From Haloarcula rara (lineage in GTDB: Archaea; Halobacteriota; Halobacteria; Halobacteriales; Haloarculaceae), in NCBI RefSeq assembly GCF_029338235.1, contig NZ_CP119785.1:620001-684000 (forward strand): 64,000 bases of DNA, given 5' to 3'. The notes under the pieces are model-generated. The model saw only the letters and a list, made by a program, of their open reading frames with translations. It had not been told where the DNA came from and ran no database searches. Below, piece by piece: positions 34,435-43,826 of the stretch. The stretch's first letter is position 1; each line of letters opens with the position of its first letter. Both the position numbers and the translations under genes were made by a program.

Positions 34435-35257
34435 AGCTCGACAGCTTTCGAATCACACCGAAGGCGGCGTCGCGCCAGCGTCCCGGCAGATGCCGGGCCA
34501 TGAGCATGAGCTTCGCGCCCTCGCCGACGGCGTAGCGCGGGTCGGGGTCGCTCGCGTTCGCGGCGTCCCGAATCGTCAGCGCGACCGCTTCGGGGGTGAC
34601 CGAGAGGGCGTCCTGCACCCCGGCCAGCCGGGAGTCCTCGCGGGCGGTGTAGAGCCAGTCGTAGGCGCCGGTGTGGTCGTTGCTCTCCTGTTCTTCCTGG
34701 GCGCGGTCGTAGAAGTTCGTCTCGACCGGCCCCGGCTCGACGAGCACCACGTCGATATCGTACTCGCCGGCCTCGACGCGGAGCGCGTCGCTCAGCCCCT
34801 CCAGTGCGAACTTCGAGGCCGCGTAGCCGCCCTGGCCCGGCAGAGAGAGCTTGCCCGCGACACTGGAGACGTTGATGATGGCGCCCGACTCCCGGGCGCG
34901 CATGTGGGGCATGACTTCCCGAATCAGTCGGTGGGGACCATAGAGGTTCACGTCGAACTGCTTTTCTAAGTCCTCCGTCGAGACGTCCTCGACGGCGCCG
35001 AACTGGGCGTAGCCGGCGTTGTTCACCAGACAGTCGATGCGCCCGGCCGCCTCGACCACGTCCTCGACGACGCGCTCGCACTCCCGGGCGTTTGTCACGT
35101 CGAGTTCGGCTGTCTCACAGCCGGCCTCGGCGAGGGCCGCGACGTCGTCCTCGTCGCGGGCGGTCGCCCAGACCTGCCAGTCGTCGTCCAGAAACGCCTC
35201 GGCTGTCGCGCGGCCGATGCCCGAGGAGGCACCGGTTATCAGCACCGTCTTGGCCAT
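34433..35257 (-). CDS. Short-chain dehydrogenase/reductase (SDR)
   Basis: 274-aa classical SDR. The cofactor loop is TGASSGIGRATAEAF, followed by LVNNAGYAQFG and the catalytic Ser in INVSSVAGKLSLPG. The YxxxK pair lies in GYAASKFALEGLSDALR. ELDV after the second strand is of the NAD(P)-binding type, and the Arg in ATARDED suggests NADP(H). The substrate is not predictable. The stop lies inside the tandem-repeat tract shared with the convergent ATPase gene. Confidence 0.9.
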   Translation of the reverse strand: MAKTVLITGASSGIGRATAEAFLDDDWQVWATARDEDDVAALAEAGCETAELDVTNARECERVVEDVVEAAGRIDCLVNNAGYAQFGAVEDVSTEDLEKQFDVNLYGPHRLIREVMPHMRARESGAIINVSSVAGKLSLPGQGGYAASKFALEGLSDALRVEAGEYDIDVVLVEPGPVETNFYDRAQEEQESNDHTGAYDWLYTAREDSRLAGVQDALSVTPEAVALTIRDAANASDPDPRYAVGEGAKLMLMARHLPGRWRDAAFGVIRKLSS

Positions 35258-35318
35258 ACGAGGGCCGTCTCACCCCGGACAATTAAGATTGCCCCGTTTG
35301 CGATTCGCAACAAGCGCC

Positions 35319-36128
35319 TCAGATATCGGCTTTCACCGAGTCGGCGTACGAATCCGCGAGCCGCGTCGGCTCCGGGAGTTTGTAGCCCGCCGCCGTCGCC
35401 AGGACGAGGTCGGCCGCGGTCGCCGCGCTGACCCGGTGGCCCGGGCTGACGATGAGCGGGTTGATGTACTGACTCGACGAGTCGTACTGGCGAGTCTGGA
35501 CGGCGTAGCCGATAATGGGTTCATCAGTAGCAGTCTCGACTTCGGCGTCGGCCTCGATGGCGACGCGGGCGCCCTCGGGGAGTTTGCGGTCCAGTGACTC
35601 GCGGGGGTGCCCACACAGCAGGTTCTTCGCGACACCGATGGTCGGCACGTCCAGAGTGACCCCGATGTGAGTCGCCAGGCCCGCCTCACGGTAGTGGATG
35701 CGGCCGCTGCCGTCCACCAAGACGATATCGGGCGCACAGGCAAGCGCCGCGAACGCCGACAGGATGGCGCCGCCCTCACGGAATGAGAGCAGCCCGGGGA
35801 CATACGGAATCTCGGTCGGTTCGACCGCGTAGACACGCTCGACGACCTCGCGGCCCCGAAGGACGACGACGGCCGATATCGCGCGGTCGCCGACGAAGGC
35901 CTGGTCGACGCCGGCGACGAGTGGCCGGTCGGCACCGCCCGTCGCTGCGCCGGCGGCTCCCTCGCCGAGCGTCTGCTGGCCGGCCGGCCCGTCCAGCGAG
36001 ACGGCTGCGGGGTCGAAGGTGAAGTCGTCCGAGAAGACCGCCACGTCGGCGATGTCACGTTGCAGGGCCTCCATCTCGGCCGTCGAGAGCGAGGCGTCCG
36101 GGACGAATTCGGGGCGGACGACGTCCAT
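35319..36128 (-). CDS. nfi: Endonuclease V
   Basis: 269 aa. The endonuclease V motifs are in order: VAGVDQAFVGDR (catalytic Asp, about residue 90), PYVPGLLSFREGGAIL (wedge Tyr and catalytic Glu), VDGSGRIHYREAGLATHIGV (catalytic Asp and binding loop), TIGVAKNLLCG and YINPLIVSPGHRVS. It nicks DNA, and in some organisms RNA, near deaminated adenine (inosine). The start overlaps the rhomboid stop by ATGA, so the two are coupled. The N-terminal 70 residues are a longer lead-in than in bacterial Nfi. Confidence 0.93.
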   Translation of the reverse strand: MDVVRPEFVPDASLSTAEMEALQRDIADVAVFSDDFTFDPAAVSLDGPAGQQTLGEGAAGAATGGADRPLVAGVDQAFVGDRAISAVVVLRGREVVERVYAVEPTEIPYVPGLLSFREGGAILSAFAALACAPDIVLVDGSGRIHYREAGLATHIGVTLDVPTIGVAKNLLCGHPRESLDRKLPEGARVAIEADAEVETATDEPIIGYAVQTRQYDSSSQYINPLIVSPGHRVSAATAADLVLATAAGYKLPEPTRLADSYADSVKADI

Positions 36129-37066
36129 CAGAACGGACCGCGACCGCCGGGACCGCCCGGGCCACCCGGCCCGCCGGGACCGCCGCGGCGACCGCCGAAC
36201 TGAATCTGGTTCGGGATGCGCGCCCGGTCCTTGACACGACGGCCGTACCACAGGCCGATGATGAGCCCGACCAGGTGGGCCGTGTGGGCGATGTTCCCGC
36301 CGAGCAGCCCCGCGCCCTGTGGCGACAGCGAGCCGGCGATACTGATGATGGCGTAGAAACCGGTGATGGCCCAGATAGGCACCGGCAGCAGGAAGTAGAG
36401 ATAGACGGTGAGGTCCGGGTTCAGGACGGTGACGAAGCCGAGAATCGCAAGCGCCGCGCCGCTCGCGCCCAGCACGCCGTAGGCGGGCCCGCTCTGAACG
36501 AGCTGGAGACCGACCTGGCCGAGCCCGGCGAGCATCCCCGAGCCCAGGAAGAAGATGGTGAACGTCTTCGACCCCATCTGCTGTTCGGCCAGCCGGCCGA
36601 AGAAGTAGATGACGACGGCGTTCCCGAGGATGTGGAACAGGCCGCCGTGGGAGAAGATAGAGGTGATCCACGTCCAGACGAAGAAGATGTTGTCCGGGTG
36701 GAGGACAAACAGCGCCTGGAAGGCGGCCGGGCCGAAGGTAAACAGCACGACCCGCTGAGCCACAAAGGTAATCGCCATAATCGCGAGGAACACGTAGGTC
36801 ATGTTCCCGCGGAAGTAGCCCATGACCCCGCCGGGGCCGGTATTGACCCCGAAGCGGTCGGTGACACCGCCGGAGCCGCCCGACGAGCCGCCGTCTACGG
36901 AGTCGTCGAAACCGCTATCGAACACCCCCTTCGGGTCGTTCCAGTTGTCCAGCCCCGGGCAGTCGTGGGCTTCGGGCAACCGGTGCTCGGCGCAGTAGGT
37001 GCCCCCGCAGTGCCCGCACTGGTAGGGCATGTTCTCTTGCTTGCCACAGACGTCACACTCCGACAT
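36128..37066 (-). CDS. Rhomboid-family intramembrane protease with N-terminal zinc finger
   Basis: 312 aa. MSECDVCGKQENMPYQCGHC followed by GGTYCAEHRLPEAHDCPG is an AN1-like zinc finger. After a Gly/Ser linker come about six transmembrane helices. The catalytic Ser lies in GVLGASGAALAIL and the His in IAHTAHLVGLIIGL, with SHGGLFHILGNAVVIYFFG as the conserved loop helix. The last 18 residues are GGPGGPG repeats. ATG at 37066 directly starts the zinc finger. The coupling with endonuclease V looks operonic rather than functional. Confidence 0.9.
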   Translation of the reverse strand: MSECDVCGKQENMPYQCGHCGGTYCAEHRLPEAHDCPGLDNWNDPKGVFDSGFDDSVDGGSSGGSGGVTDRFGVNTGPGGVMGYFRGNMTYVFLAIMAITFVAQRVVLFTFGPAAFQALFVLHPDNIFFVWTWITSIFSHGGLFHILGNAVVIYFFGRLAEQQMGSKTFTIFFLGSGMLAGLGQVGLQLVQSGPAYGVLGASGAALAILGFVTVLNPDLTVYLYFLLPVPIWAITGFYAIISIAGSLSPQGAGLLGGNIAHTAHLVGLIIGLWYGRRVKDRARIPNQIQFGGRRGGPGGPGGPGGPGGRGPF

Positions 37067-37200
37067 TGGCGGTGCTTGGGGTGGGCGGTGCAAAGGGGTT
37101 GTGTTTGTGCAGCTTACCGGCACGAACGGGACGGCCACGATACGAGGTCACATACCCCCAGCCGACAGTATAAGACCCCCCGGGGCCAAAGAACGCAGTA

Positions 37201-37656
37201 GTGCAAGAGTTCGAGCGCAAACAACTGCTGGAGCGCATCGAACGGGAGGGCGCGACCGTCGGTGCCGAGATTCCCGACGAGATCACCGTCCAGGGCGAGC
37301 GCATCGACCTGCAGGCGTTCGTCTTCGAGATCAAGCGCCGGGAGACGGTGCCACGCGGCGAGCGCGAGCGGGTCACACAGGCGAAGAAGAACCTCCGCCG
37401 GGAGCGGCTCCAGCGCAAGCAGCGACTGGAGGACGGCGACCTGAGCTACGCCGAGGGCGAGGCGCTCGTCGAGGCGATAATCGGTATCGACCGGGCGCTG
37501 AACGCCCTCGAACAGCTGGGGCCGGCGAACTTAGAGAACGAGGCGAAGGCACAGGAGACGGCCGACAAGAAACGCTGGATGTCCTTCCTCCGGAAGGCGC
37601 TGGGCCACGAGGACGCCGATTCGGGTACCGGTCGGGCCAGCAGGGGGCGGCGATGA
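37201..37656 (+). CDS. DUF5788-like haloarchaeal protein
   Basis: 151 aa, GTG start. Highly charged and helical: VQEFERKQLLERIEREGATV, then IPDEITVQGERIDLQAFVFE, RRETVPRGERERVTQAKKNL, and INALEQLGPANLENEA-like sequence near the end. GVL-type catalytic motifs are absent. The resemblance to DUF5788 is from memory. A TATA-like AGTATAAGA lies about 30 nt upstream. Its TGA overlaps the polX ATG, so it is expressed with polX and may act in the same repair context. Confidence 0.75.
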   Translation: MQEFERKQLLERIEREGATVGAEIPDEITVQGERIDLQAFVFEIKRRETVPRGERERVTQAKKNLRRERLQRKQRLEDGDLSYAEGEALVEAIIGIDRALNALEQLGPANLENEAKAQETADKKRWMSFLRKALGHEDADSGTGRASRGRR

Positions 37657-39395
37657 GTCGGAACGACGAGGTCGCGAGCCTGCTGGAGGAGTTCGCCGAC
37701 CTCCTGGACGCCGACGGCGTCGAGTACAAGCCACGGGCCTACCGCCGGGCCGCCGAGAACATCCGCGACCACCCCGGCGATATCGAAGGGCTCGCGGCCG
37801 AGGGCGAAGACGCAGTCGGGGAGATAGACGGCGTCGGTGACGCCATCTCCTCGAAGGTCGTCGAGTACTTCCAGACGGGGGAAATCGAGGAACTGGGCGA
37901 GCTCCGCGAGGAGCTCCCCGTCGATATGGCCGCCCTGACTGCCGTCGAGGGTGTCGGCCCCAAGACCGTCGGCTCCCTGTACGAGGAACTCGGTATCACG
38001 ACGCTCGACGAACTCGAAGCCGCGGCCGAGGCCGGCGAGATTCAGGATATCAAGGGGTTCGGCGCGAAGACCGAACAGAACATCCTCGACAACATCGAGT
38101 TCGCCCGCGAGGCCCACGCCCGGACGCTGCTTGGCAACGCACATCCCTACGGCGAGCAGGCCAGGCAGTACGTTGCCGACATCGACGCCGTCGAGCGCTG
38201 TGCGCTGGGCGGGTCGCTGCGGCGCTGGCGACCCACCATCGGCGACGTGGACGTGCTGGTCGGGAGTTCCGAGGGGGAACGCGTCGTCGACGCCTTCGTC
38301 GACTGGGACGAGGTGGAGGGCGTCATCGAGGCCGGCGAGACCAAGACCTCGGTCCGGGCCGGCGGTCTGCGGGTCGATTTGCGGGTCGTGGTGCCCGAGG
38401 AGTTCGGCGCCGCCCTGCAGTATTTCACCGGCAGCAAGGACCACAACGTCGCCGTCCGGAACCGCGCCATCGAACGGGACCTGAAAGTCAACGAGTACGG
38501 CGTCTTCGACGTATCCGGGGTCGATGACGACGAGGACCACCAGCGCGCCGGCGAGCGCGTCGCGGGCGAGACCGAGGAGGGCGTCTACGAGGCCCTGGAC
38601 ATGGCCTGGGTTCCCCCCGAGATACGTGAGAACCGCGGCGAAGTCGCGGCGGCCGCCGACGGCGACCTGCCGGACCTGCTGGTCGAAGCCGACGTTCGCG
38701 GCGATCTCCACACCCACAGCGAGTGGTCCGACGGGGGCAACACCATCGAAGAGATGGTCGCCGGCGCCGCCGCGTTCGGCCACGACTACATCGCGATTAC
38801 GGACCACGCCACCGGCCCGGGGATGGTCGGCGGCGTCGGGGTCGACGACGAGACCCTGCGCGAGCAGATTGCCGAAGTGGAGTCGGTCGCCGCAGACGCC
38901 GACATCGACGTGTTCAGCGGCGTCGAAGCGAACATCGCCGAGGACGGCAGTATCTCGGTGGCCGACGACGTGCTGGCCGAGATGGACGTGGTGGTCGCCT
39001 CGCCCCACGCCGCGCTGGACGGCGACGGCACTGACCGGCTCGTCGCCGCTGCCGAGCACCCCGAGGTCGATATCATCGGCCACCCGACGGGGCGGTATCT
39101 GAACCGGCGAAGCGGGCTCGACGTCGATGTCGACCGACTGGCGACCGCGGCCGCCGACACCGGCACGGCTCTGGAGGTCAACGCCAGCCCCGCCCGGCTG
39201 GACCTGGACGGCTACGCGGTCAAGGCGGCCGTCGAGGCCGGCGCGGCCATCGCCATCGACACCGACGCCCACAGCCCGGGGAGCTTCGAGCAGATAACCT
39301 ACGGCGTCCACACGGCCCGGCGCGGGTGGGCCGAGGCCGGCGACGTGCTCAACACCCGCTCGGCCGACGCCCTCCGGGAGTTCCTCAATGGCTGA
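37653..39395 (+). CDS. polX: Family X DNA polymerase with PHP exonuclease domain (PolX)
   Basis: 580 aa. An N-terminal 8-kDa-like/HhH region (VEYKPRAYRRAAENI; IDGVGDAISSKVVEYF; VEGVGPKTVGSLYEELG) precedes the nucleotidyltransferase domain with GSLRRWRPTIGDVDVLVG (catalytic DxD) and GLRVDLRVVVPEEFGAAL (third Asp). The PHP domain starts at DLHTHSEWSDGGNTIEEM and ends with NASPARLDLDG and IDTDAHSPGSFE. It performs gap filling with 3'-5' exonuclease editing in base-excision repair. It overlaps DUF5788 by 4 nt and the Mut7-C gene by 8 nt. Confidence 0.93.
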   Translation: MSRNDEVASLLEEFADLLDADGVEYKPRAYRRAAENIRDHPGDIEGLAAEGEDAVGEIDGVGDAISSKVVEYFQTGEIEELGELREELPVDMAALTAVEGVGPKTVGSLYEELGITTLDELEAAAEAGEIQDIKGFGAKTEQNILDNIEFAREAHARTLLGNAHPYGEQARQYVADIDAVERCALGGSLRRWRPTIGDVDVLVGSSEGERVVDAFVDWDEVEGVIEAGETKTSVRAGGLRVDLRVVVPEEFGAALQYFTGSKDHNVAVRNRAIERDLKVNEYGVFDVSGVDDDEDHQRAGERVAGETEEGVYEALDMAWVPPEIRENRGEVAAAADGDLPDLLVEADVRGDLHTHSEWSDGGNTIEEMVAGAAAFGHDYIAITDHATGPGMVGGVGVDDETLREQIAEVESVAADADIDVFSGVEANIAEDGSISVADDVLAEMDVVVASPHAALDGDGTDRLVAAAEHPEVDIIGHPTGRYLNRRSGLDVDVDRLATAAADTGTALEVNASPARLDLDGYAVKAAVEAGAAIAIDTDAHSPGSFEQITYGVHTARRGWAEAGDVLNTRSADALREFLNG

Positions 39396-39849
39396 CCGCG
39401 AGCGCGATCCCCTCGTCCTGGACGCGATGCTGGGAAAGCTGGCGACCTATCTGCGGATGTGTGGGTACGACACCGCCTACGCGCTGGAGCGCAACGCCGA
39501 GACCGACGACGCCCTGCTCGCGCTGGTCGAGACCGAGGGCCGGCGGCTGGTGACCCGCGACGAGGGACTCGCCAGGCAGGTACCCGAGGCCATCCTGCTG
39601 ACCGAGCGCGACGTGCCCGACCAGCTGCGGGAACTCGCCGCCGCGGGCTTTTCCCTGGAGCTTGCTGACGACCCCGTCCACTGTGGCACCTGCAACGCCC
39701 CGGTCGAGCGCGTCGACCGCACCGAGCCGACCCCCGAGTACGCGCCAGACCCGTCAGAGACCGATATCTGGCGCTGTCGGGACTGCGGCCAGCACTTCTG
39801 GCAGGGGAGCCACTGGGACGACGTGGCCGACACGCTCGCCGACCTGTAA
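39388..39849 (+). CDS. Mut7-C RNase domain protein with zinc ribbon
   Basis: 153 aa. The PIN-like Mut7-C fold begins PLVLDAMLGKLATYLRMCGY, then RRLVTRDEGLARQV with the conserved acidic residues. A zinc ribbon follows (CGTCNAPVERVDR and WRCRDCGQHFWQGSHW, two CxxC pairs). Domain order and length are those of stand-alone archaeal Mut7-C proteins, predicted RNases. Overlaps polX by 8 nt and ends the DUF5788-polX operon. A TnpB element begins about 40 nt after the stop. Confidence 0.88.
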   Translation: MADRERDPLVLDAMLGKLATYLRMCGYDTAYALERNAETDDALLALVETEGRRLVTRDEGLARQVPEAILLTERDVPDQLRELAAAGFSLELADDPVHCGTCNAPVERVDRTEPTPEYAPDPSETDIWRCRDCGQHFWQGSHWDDVADTLADL

Positions 39850-40058
39850 CTCGGGGAAAATGTCGTGGATATTTATAGAAAGTTCGAGGCGAAAACCCAC
39901 GGCTTTAGCCGTCCCCAGAACGCTCCGCGTTCTGGTGGGCTGCACAAGAGCGTCGCTCTTGTGAACGTGGGATGAAGCCGACAACTGGGAACCAAACCAC
40001 GCGACGGTAGCGGACTGACTCCCCGATATTTAAGAAAAATCAGGCCTACAAATTAGAT

Positions 40059-41177
40059 ATGGAGGTGCGGCGCACCGTCCCGGTTGCACTCGACGTGGAC
40101 AGCGACGCCGCCGCACTTCTGGAAGACACCGTCGAGACGTTTCTGTGGTCGGCGCAGTACGTCGTCGACCACGCTTTCGACGGCGAGTACGTCACTACTA
40201 GCAAAACACAACTCGACGACGAAACCTACGATGACGTACGTGAAGCCACGGACGGATTCAACGGTGGGCTCGTCCAGGCCGCTCGGAACAAGGCCGCCGA
40301 AGCCTGCAAGAGCGTCGTCGCACGCTGGCAAAACGGAAAGAAAGCATCGAAACCCACCTTCACTAGCCCCCACGTCGTCTACGACCACCGAACTGCGACC
40401 TTCTACGACGACCACGTGAGCCTTGCCACCACAGAGGGCCGAATCGAAGCCGAGTACGTCTTACCCGACGAGGAGAGCAACACACCGCACTCCGAGTATT
40501 TGTTTTCCGACGAGTACGAGACGACGGGCGCGGAACTGCACTACCGCGACGGCGACTGGATGCTTCACGTCCACTGCAAAATGAATGAAGAGCCCGACAC
40601 GTCGGCACAGGCAACCACCGAGAACGGAACGGTTCTCGGGGTCGACCTCGGCGTGAACAACCTCGCCGTCGCCTCGACGGGCACGTTCTGGACGGGTGAC
40701 GAGTTCGACCACTGGCGACGCGAATACGAAAAACGGCGTGGTGACCTCCAGCAGTGCGGAACGCGGTGGGCACACGAGAACATCCAATCCGTCGGTCGGA
40801 AAGAGGACGGCCGGTTCACACTGATGCTGCATCGCATCAGTAACGAACTCGTCGCGGAGGCCCGCGAGAGCGGGTGTTCGGTCATCGCCTTCGAGGATTT
40901 GACCGACATCCGTGAGCGAACTGGCGCGTCGTGGGGACACAAATGGGCGTTCGACCGGCTGTACGAGTACGTCGAGTACAAAGCCGAAGAATACGGTATT
41001 GTGGTCGCACAGGTTCCCCCAGAGAACACGAGTCGGCGGTGCTCGCACTGTGGATTCACCGACTCAGACAACCGGGACGGCGAAACGTTCGAGTGTCTCG
41101 ACTGTGGCTACGAGAACCACGCAGATTACAACGCCGTCGCCAGAAATCGAAGATTTCTGGCTGCCCGCCAGACGTAG
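40059..41177 (+). CDS. tnpB: RNA-guided nuclease-like TnpB, C-terminus altered by an insert
   Basis: 372 aa. RuvC-like catalytic residues are visible: Asp in [13 protein letters not shown], Glu in [12 protein letters not shown], and the final Asp in ENHADYNAV. The zinc ribbon is CSHCG plus CLDCG. ATATTTAAG about 28 nt upstream gives a leaderless start. The reading frame ends early, since a 51-bp palindromic insert at 41136-41186 shifts the frame. Beyond it the expected TnpB tail ([20 protein letters not shown]) continues in the +1 frame to 41364. All catalytic residues precede the break, so activity may survive. Confidence 0.9.
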   Translation: MEVRRTVPVALDVDSDAAALLEDTVETFLWSAQYVVDHAFDGEYVTTSKTQLDDETYDDVREATDGFNGGLVQAARNKAAEACKSVVARWQNGKKASKPTFTSPHVVYDHRTATFYDDHVSLATTEGRIEAEYVLPDEESNTPHSEYLFSDEYETTGAELHYRDGDWMLHVHCKMNEEPDTSAQATTENGTVLGVDLGVNNLAVASTGTFWTGDEFDHWRREYEKRRGDLQQCGTRWAHENIQSVGRKEDGRFTLMLHRISNELVAEARESGCSVIAFEDLTDIRERTGASWGHKWAFDRLYEYVEYKAEEYGIVVAQVPPENTSRRCSHCGFTDSDNRDGETFECLDCGYENHADYNAVARNRRFLAARQT

Positions 41178-41186
41178 TCTGGCGAC
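41136..41186 (+). repeat. 51-bp palindrome-rich insert inside tnpB
   Basis: GTCGCCAGA (41136-41144) and TCTGGCGAC (41178-41186) form a perfect 9-bp terminal inverted repeat. Inside are two mini-hairpins: CCAGAAATC, GAA loop, GATTTCTGG (41140-41160), and CGCCAGA, CGTAG, TCTGGCG (41166-41184). Removing these 51 bp plus one adjacent base restores AAC GCC GCG AAA AAC ATC, reading NAAKNI, the usual TnpB sequence. This marks the segment as a later addition. Confidence 0.75.
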
Positions 41187-41364
41187 CGCGAAAAACATCG
41201 GGTTACGGTATCTCCGTCGCACCCAAACTGGCGGCGACGGAGGCGCACCCTTGGGCGTGCGCTTAAACAGCGGGACGTTGAACGTGAACGGAGGCTATTC
41301 TCCTGGCTCACCTGAGGCCAGAACGGGAGTCCACGCTGAATCCCACGGCTTTAGCCGTGGGTAG

Positions 41365-41475
41365 CTCAACCAGGGCTTTGGCTTCGGTGACGCCGACGAA
41401 GACGACATCGAGGTCCCCGCCGAGTCTGTCGAGACCATTACCGACACCGAGCTTCGGGTCGCGAAGGACCTCTAG
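41365..41475 (+). pseudogene. Orphan 3' gene fragment next to the TnpB element
   Basis: After the right-end hairpin, an open frame reads GFGFGDADEDDIEVPAESVE, then TITDTELRVAKDL and a TAG stop at 41473-41475, with no start. The acidic composition and haloarchaeal codon use suggest it is the real C-terminus of a protein (a PRC-barrel-like look, weakly). The 5' part is absent on the left side of the element, so insertion with deletion, or a rearrangement, destroyed the gene. Confidence 0.6.
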
Positions 41476-41690
41476 GTCAGTGATTTGCTGTTAGCTGCTG
41501 TTCGTCCGCACAGACAGCCACAGCTCTGGGGCAGAACAACCAGAGGGCCCCACTGCACACTTGGCGTCGTCAGCGCTTCGCGCCGACCGCCTGAGGGAAC
41601 TTTCAGCCGACGGACTGCTCGTGGCGGCGGTAACTGCTCACCGACTTTCATTCGCCAGGATAATATGTGTGACAAAACACATCTGCCGGT
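41476..41690. other. Intergenic tract without a supported gene; possible repeat remnant
   Basis: 215 bp between the orphan fragment and the small membrane gene. The minus strand is open (through 41717) and would encode a peptide ending CGRTAANSKSLT, but composition is not acidic and it overlaps the promoter of the next gene. I have a vague, unverified impression that this sequence recurs in haloarchaeal genomes. AGGATAATATGTG at about 41657-41669 could be the TATA region of the next gene. Confidence 0.35.
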
Positions 41691-41906
41691 ATGGGTCTCA
41701 CGTGGAAAACACTCCACGGAACAAAGGGCCGGATTGTCGGCACGATATTCGGACTAATCACCCTCCTCTTTGGAGTATACGCCATATTAGTTCCGAACGG
41801 CGTGTTTCCTTCGCTGGGAGGTGTGCTACTCGCTGTCGTGGGACTGTACGAACTCGGGAAAGTAGCACTCCAGTCGGACTACTCGATCGACATTACGCAA
41901 GGATAG
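41691..41906 (+). CDS. Small two-helix membrane protein
   Basis: 71 aa: MGLTWKTLHGTKGRIVGTIF starts it, with two hydrophobic segments (GTIFGLITLLFGVYAILV and FPSLGGVLLAVVGLYELG) around a short loop, and a polar tail ending DYSIDITQG. No family recognised. An AT-rich element about 25-30 nt upstream suits a leaderless mRNA. Monocistronic, convergent with the FtsX-type gene. Confidence 0.6.
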   Translation: MGLTWKTLHGTKGRIVGTIFGLITLLFGVYAILVPNGVFPSLGGVLLAVVGLYELGKVALQSDYSIDITQG

Positions 41907-42007
41907 GCGTACAGACGGCCCACAATCTCTCCGCCGCTACACAGTCGGTCTGTTTCTCGGCAATGGTTTCAGCACGCCCCAACAGCCATGACAGCGACGG
42001 CTGACAC

Positions 42008-43130
42008 TTATCCCCGAAGCGCTTCGACGGGCGGCTCCCAGGCGGCCCTGTAAGCGGGATACAGGCCACCGACGAGCGCGATGAGCACGCCGAAGGCGAA
42101 TGCGCCAAGCGGGACGAAGACATTGCCAGGCTGGAGGACGGCCCACAGCGGCAGCTCGGTCTGGGTGGCGACGGCGACGACAGTCAGCGTTCCCAGGAGC
42201 GCGCCGACGGCCCCGCCCACAACGCCCAGCAGCGTCGCCTCGATGAGCAGGGTGCGAAGCACCTGCTTGCGGTGGATGCCGACGGCGCGAAGCACCCCGA
42301 TCTCGCCGCGGCGCTCGGCGACGGTCATCAGCATGACGTTGAAGATGCTGACGCCGGCCACGACCAGCGAGACGCCGGCGATAGCCAGCAAGAAGCCGTT
42401 CAGCAGGTTGAAAAACTCCGAGATCTGGTCGAGGACGCTGGTCAGCGAGAAGACGCTGACCCGCTGCTGGCGGCTGTTGAGCCGCTCGCGGACCCCGCTT
42501 GCGACCGCGCGAGCGTCATCGGGAGAGTCGGCGCGGACGACCACCTGTGAAACGTCGTCGCTGGCGAACTCGCTGGGCGGGAGCACCACCGCGGAGTCGG
42601 GCTGGAGCGGCGAGATGCCCTCGACCGGCGGCAGGACCCCCACGACGCGGTACTCGTTACCCTCGACCGTGATGGTGCTGCCCGGCCGGAGGTCCAGGTC
42701 CTCGGCGAGTCCCGACCCGACGAGCGCGCCCTGGCGGTGTGAGGCGGGGACGGCATCGCTGCCGTTGCCGAACAGGGCCTGCGGGTTGTCGGTACCGTAT
42801 ATCTGGGCGACCGACTGCCCCCCGGTCCCCCGAACCGTTCCCCCGGTCGACTGCAGCGGGACGACGGTCCCCCGACCGTCGGCGACCCGCTGTACTGCCG
42901 CCACCTCGCGGCTGTCGAGCGTCTCGCGCTCGCTCTCCTCGGCCGGGCTGACGATGACCTGATCGCCCAGCCCGCCCAGTTCCTCCTGTGCAGCCACCGA
43001 CAGCGCGTTGCCCAGCAGGCCGAGCGTCACGACAGCGAAGACGCCGATGACGATACCGAGCGCCGCGAGCGCCGCCCGCAGTCGCTGACGCGAGAGGTTC
43101 CGAGTCGCGAGCGAGAGCGCCGGAAAGCGG

Positions 43131-43138
<8 letters not shown>
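42008..43138 (-). CDS. MacB/FtsX-type ABC transporter permease
   Basis: 376 aa. One N-terminal transmembrane helix (LRAALAALGIVIGVFAVVTL) is followed by a periplasmic-type MacB_PCD domain of about 220 residues. Three C-terminal helices form the FtsX domain, with NVMLMTVAERRGEIGVLRAV as its conserved loop and GGLYPAYRAAWEPPVEALRG at the end. It works with the overlapping LolD-like ATPase gene (8-nt overlap) and probably with the CARDB protein as a mechanotransmission or export complex. Substrate unknown. Confidence 0.9.

Positions 43139-43822
<684 letters not shown>

Positions 43823-43826
<4 letters not shown>

Larger units (their letters stand above)
39890..41366 (+). mobile_element. TnpB-only IS605/IS1341-type insertion element
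   Basis: One tnpB without a tnpA Y1 transposase. Near the left end are an imperfect hairpin (39896-39914), then 9-bp-stem hairpins at 39915-39935 (CCAGAACGC, loop TCC) and 39943-39963 (CACAAGAGC, loop GTC). The right end is a perfect hairpin at 41342-41361 (CCCACGGCT, loop TT, AGCCGTGGG), as usual for haloarchaeal IS605-family ends. Exact borders are uncertain. It lies between the Mut7-C gene and an orphan gene fragment. Movement would need a tnpA elsewhere in the genome. Confidence 0.8.

Noticed and set aside
33981..35081. A 366-codon minus-strand frame across the Get3-like and SDR genes
   Set aside because: Arg-rich shadow frame; it includes translated copies of the 36-bp tandem repeat and no domain.
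37446..39311. A 621-codon open frame on the minus strand
   Set aside because: Antisense to polX, which has all polymerase and PHP motifs. The antisense product is Val/Gly/Asp-rich without domains.
41472..41717. An 81-codon minus-strand frame ending in the orphan-fragment region
   Set aside because: Basic composition and overlap with the next gene's promoter and start; kept only as a possible repeat remnant.
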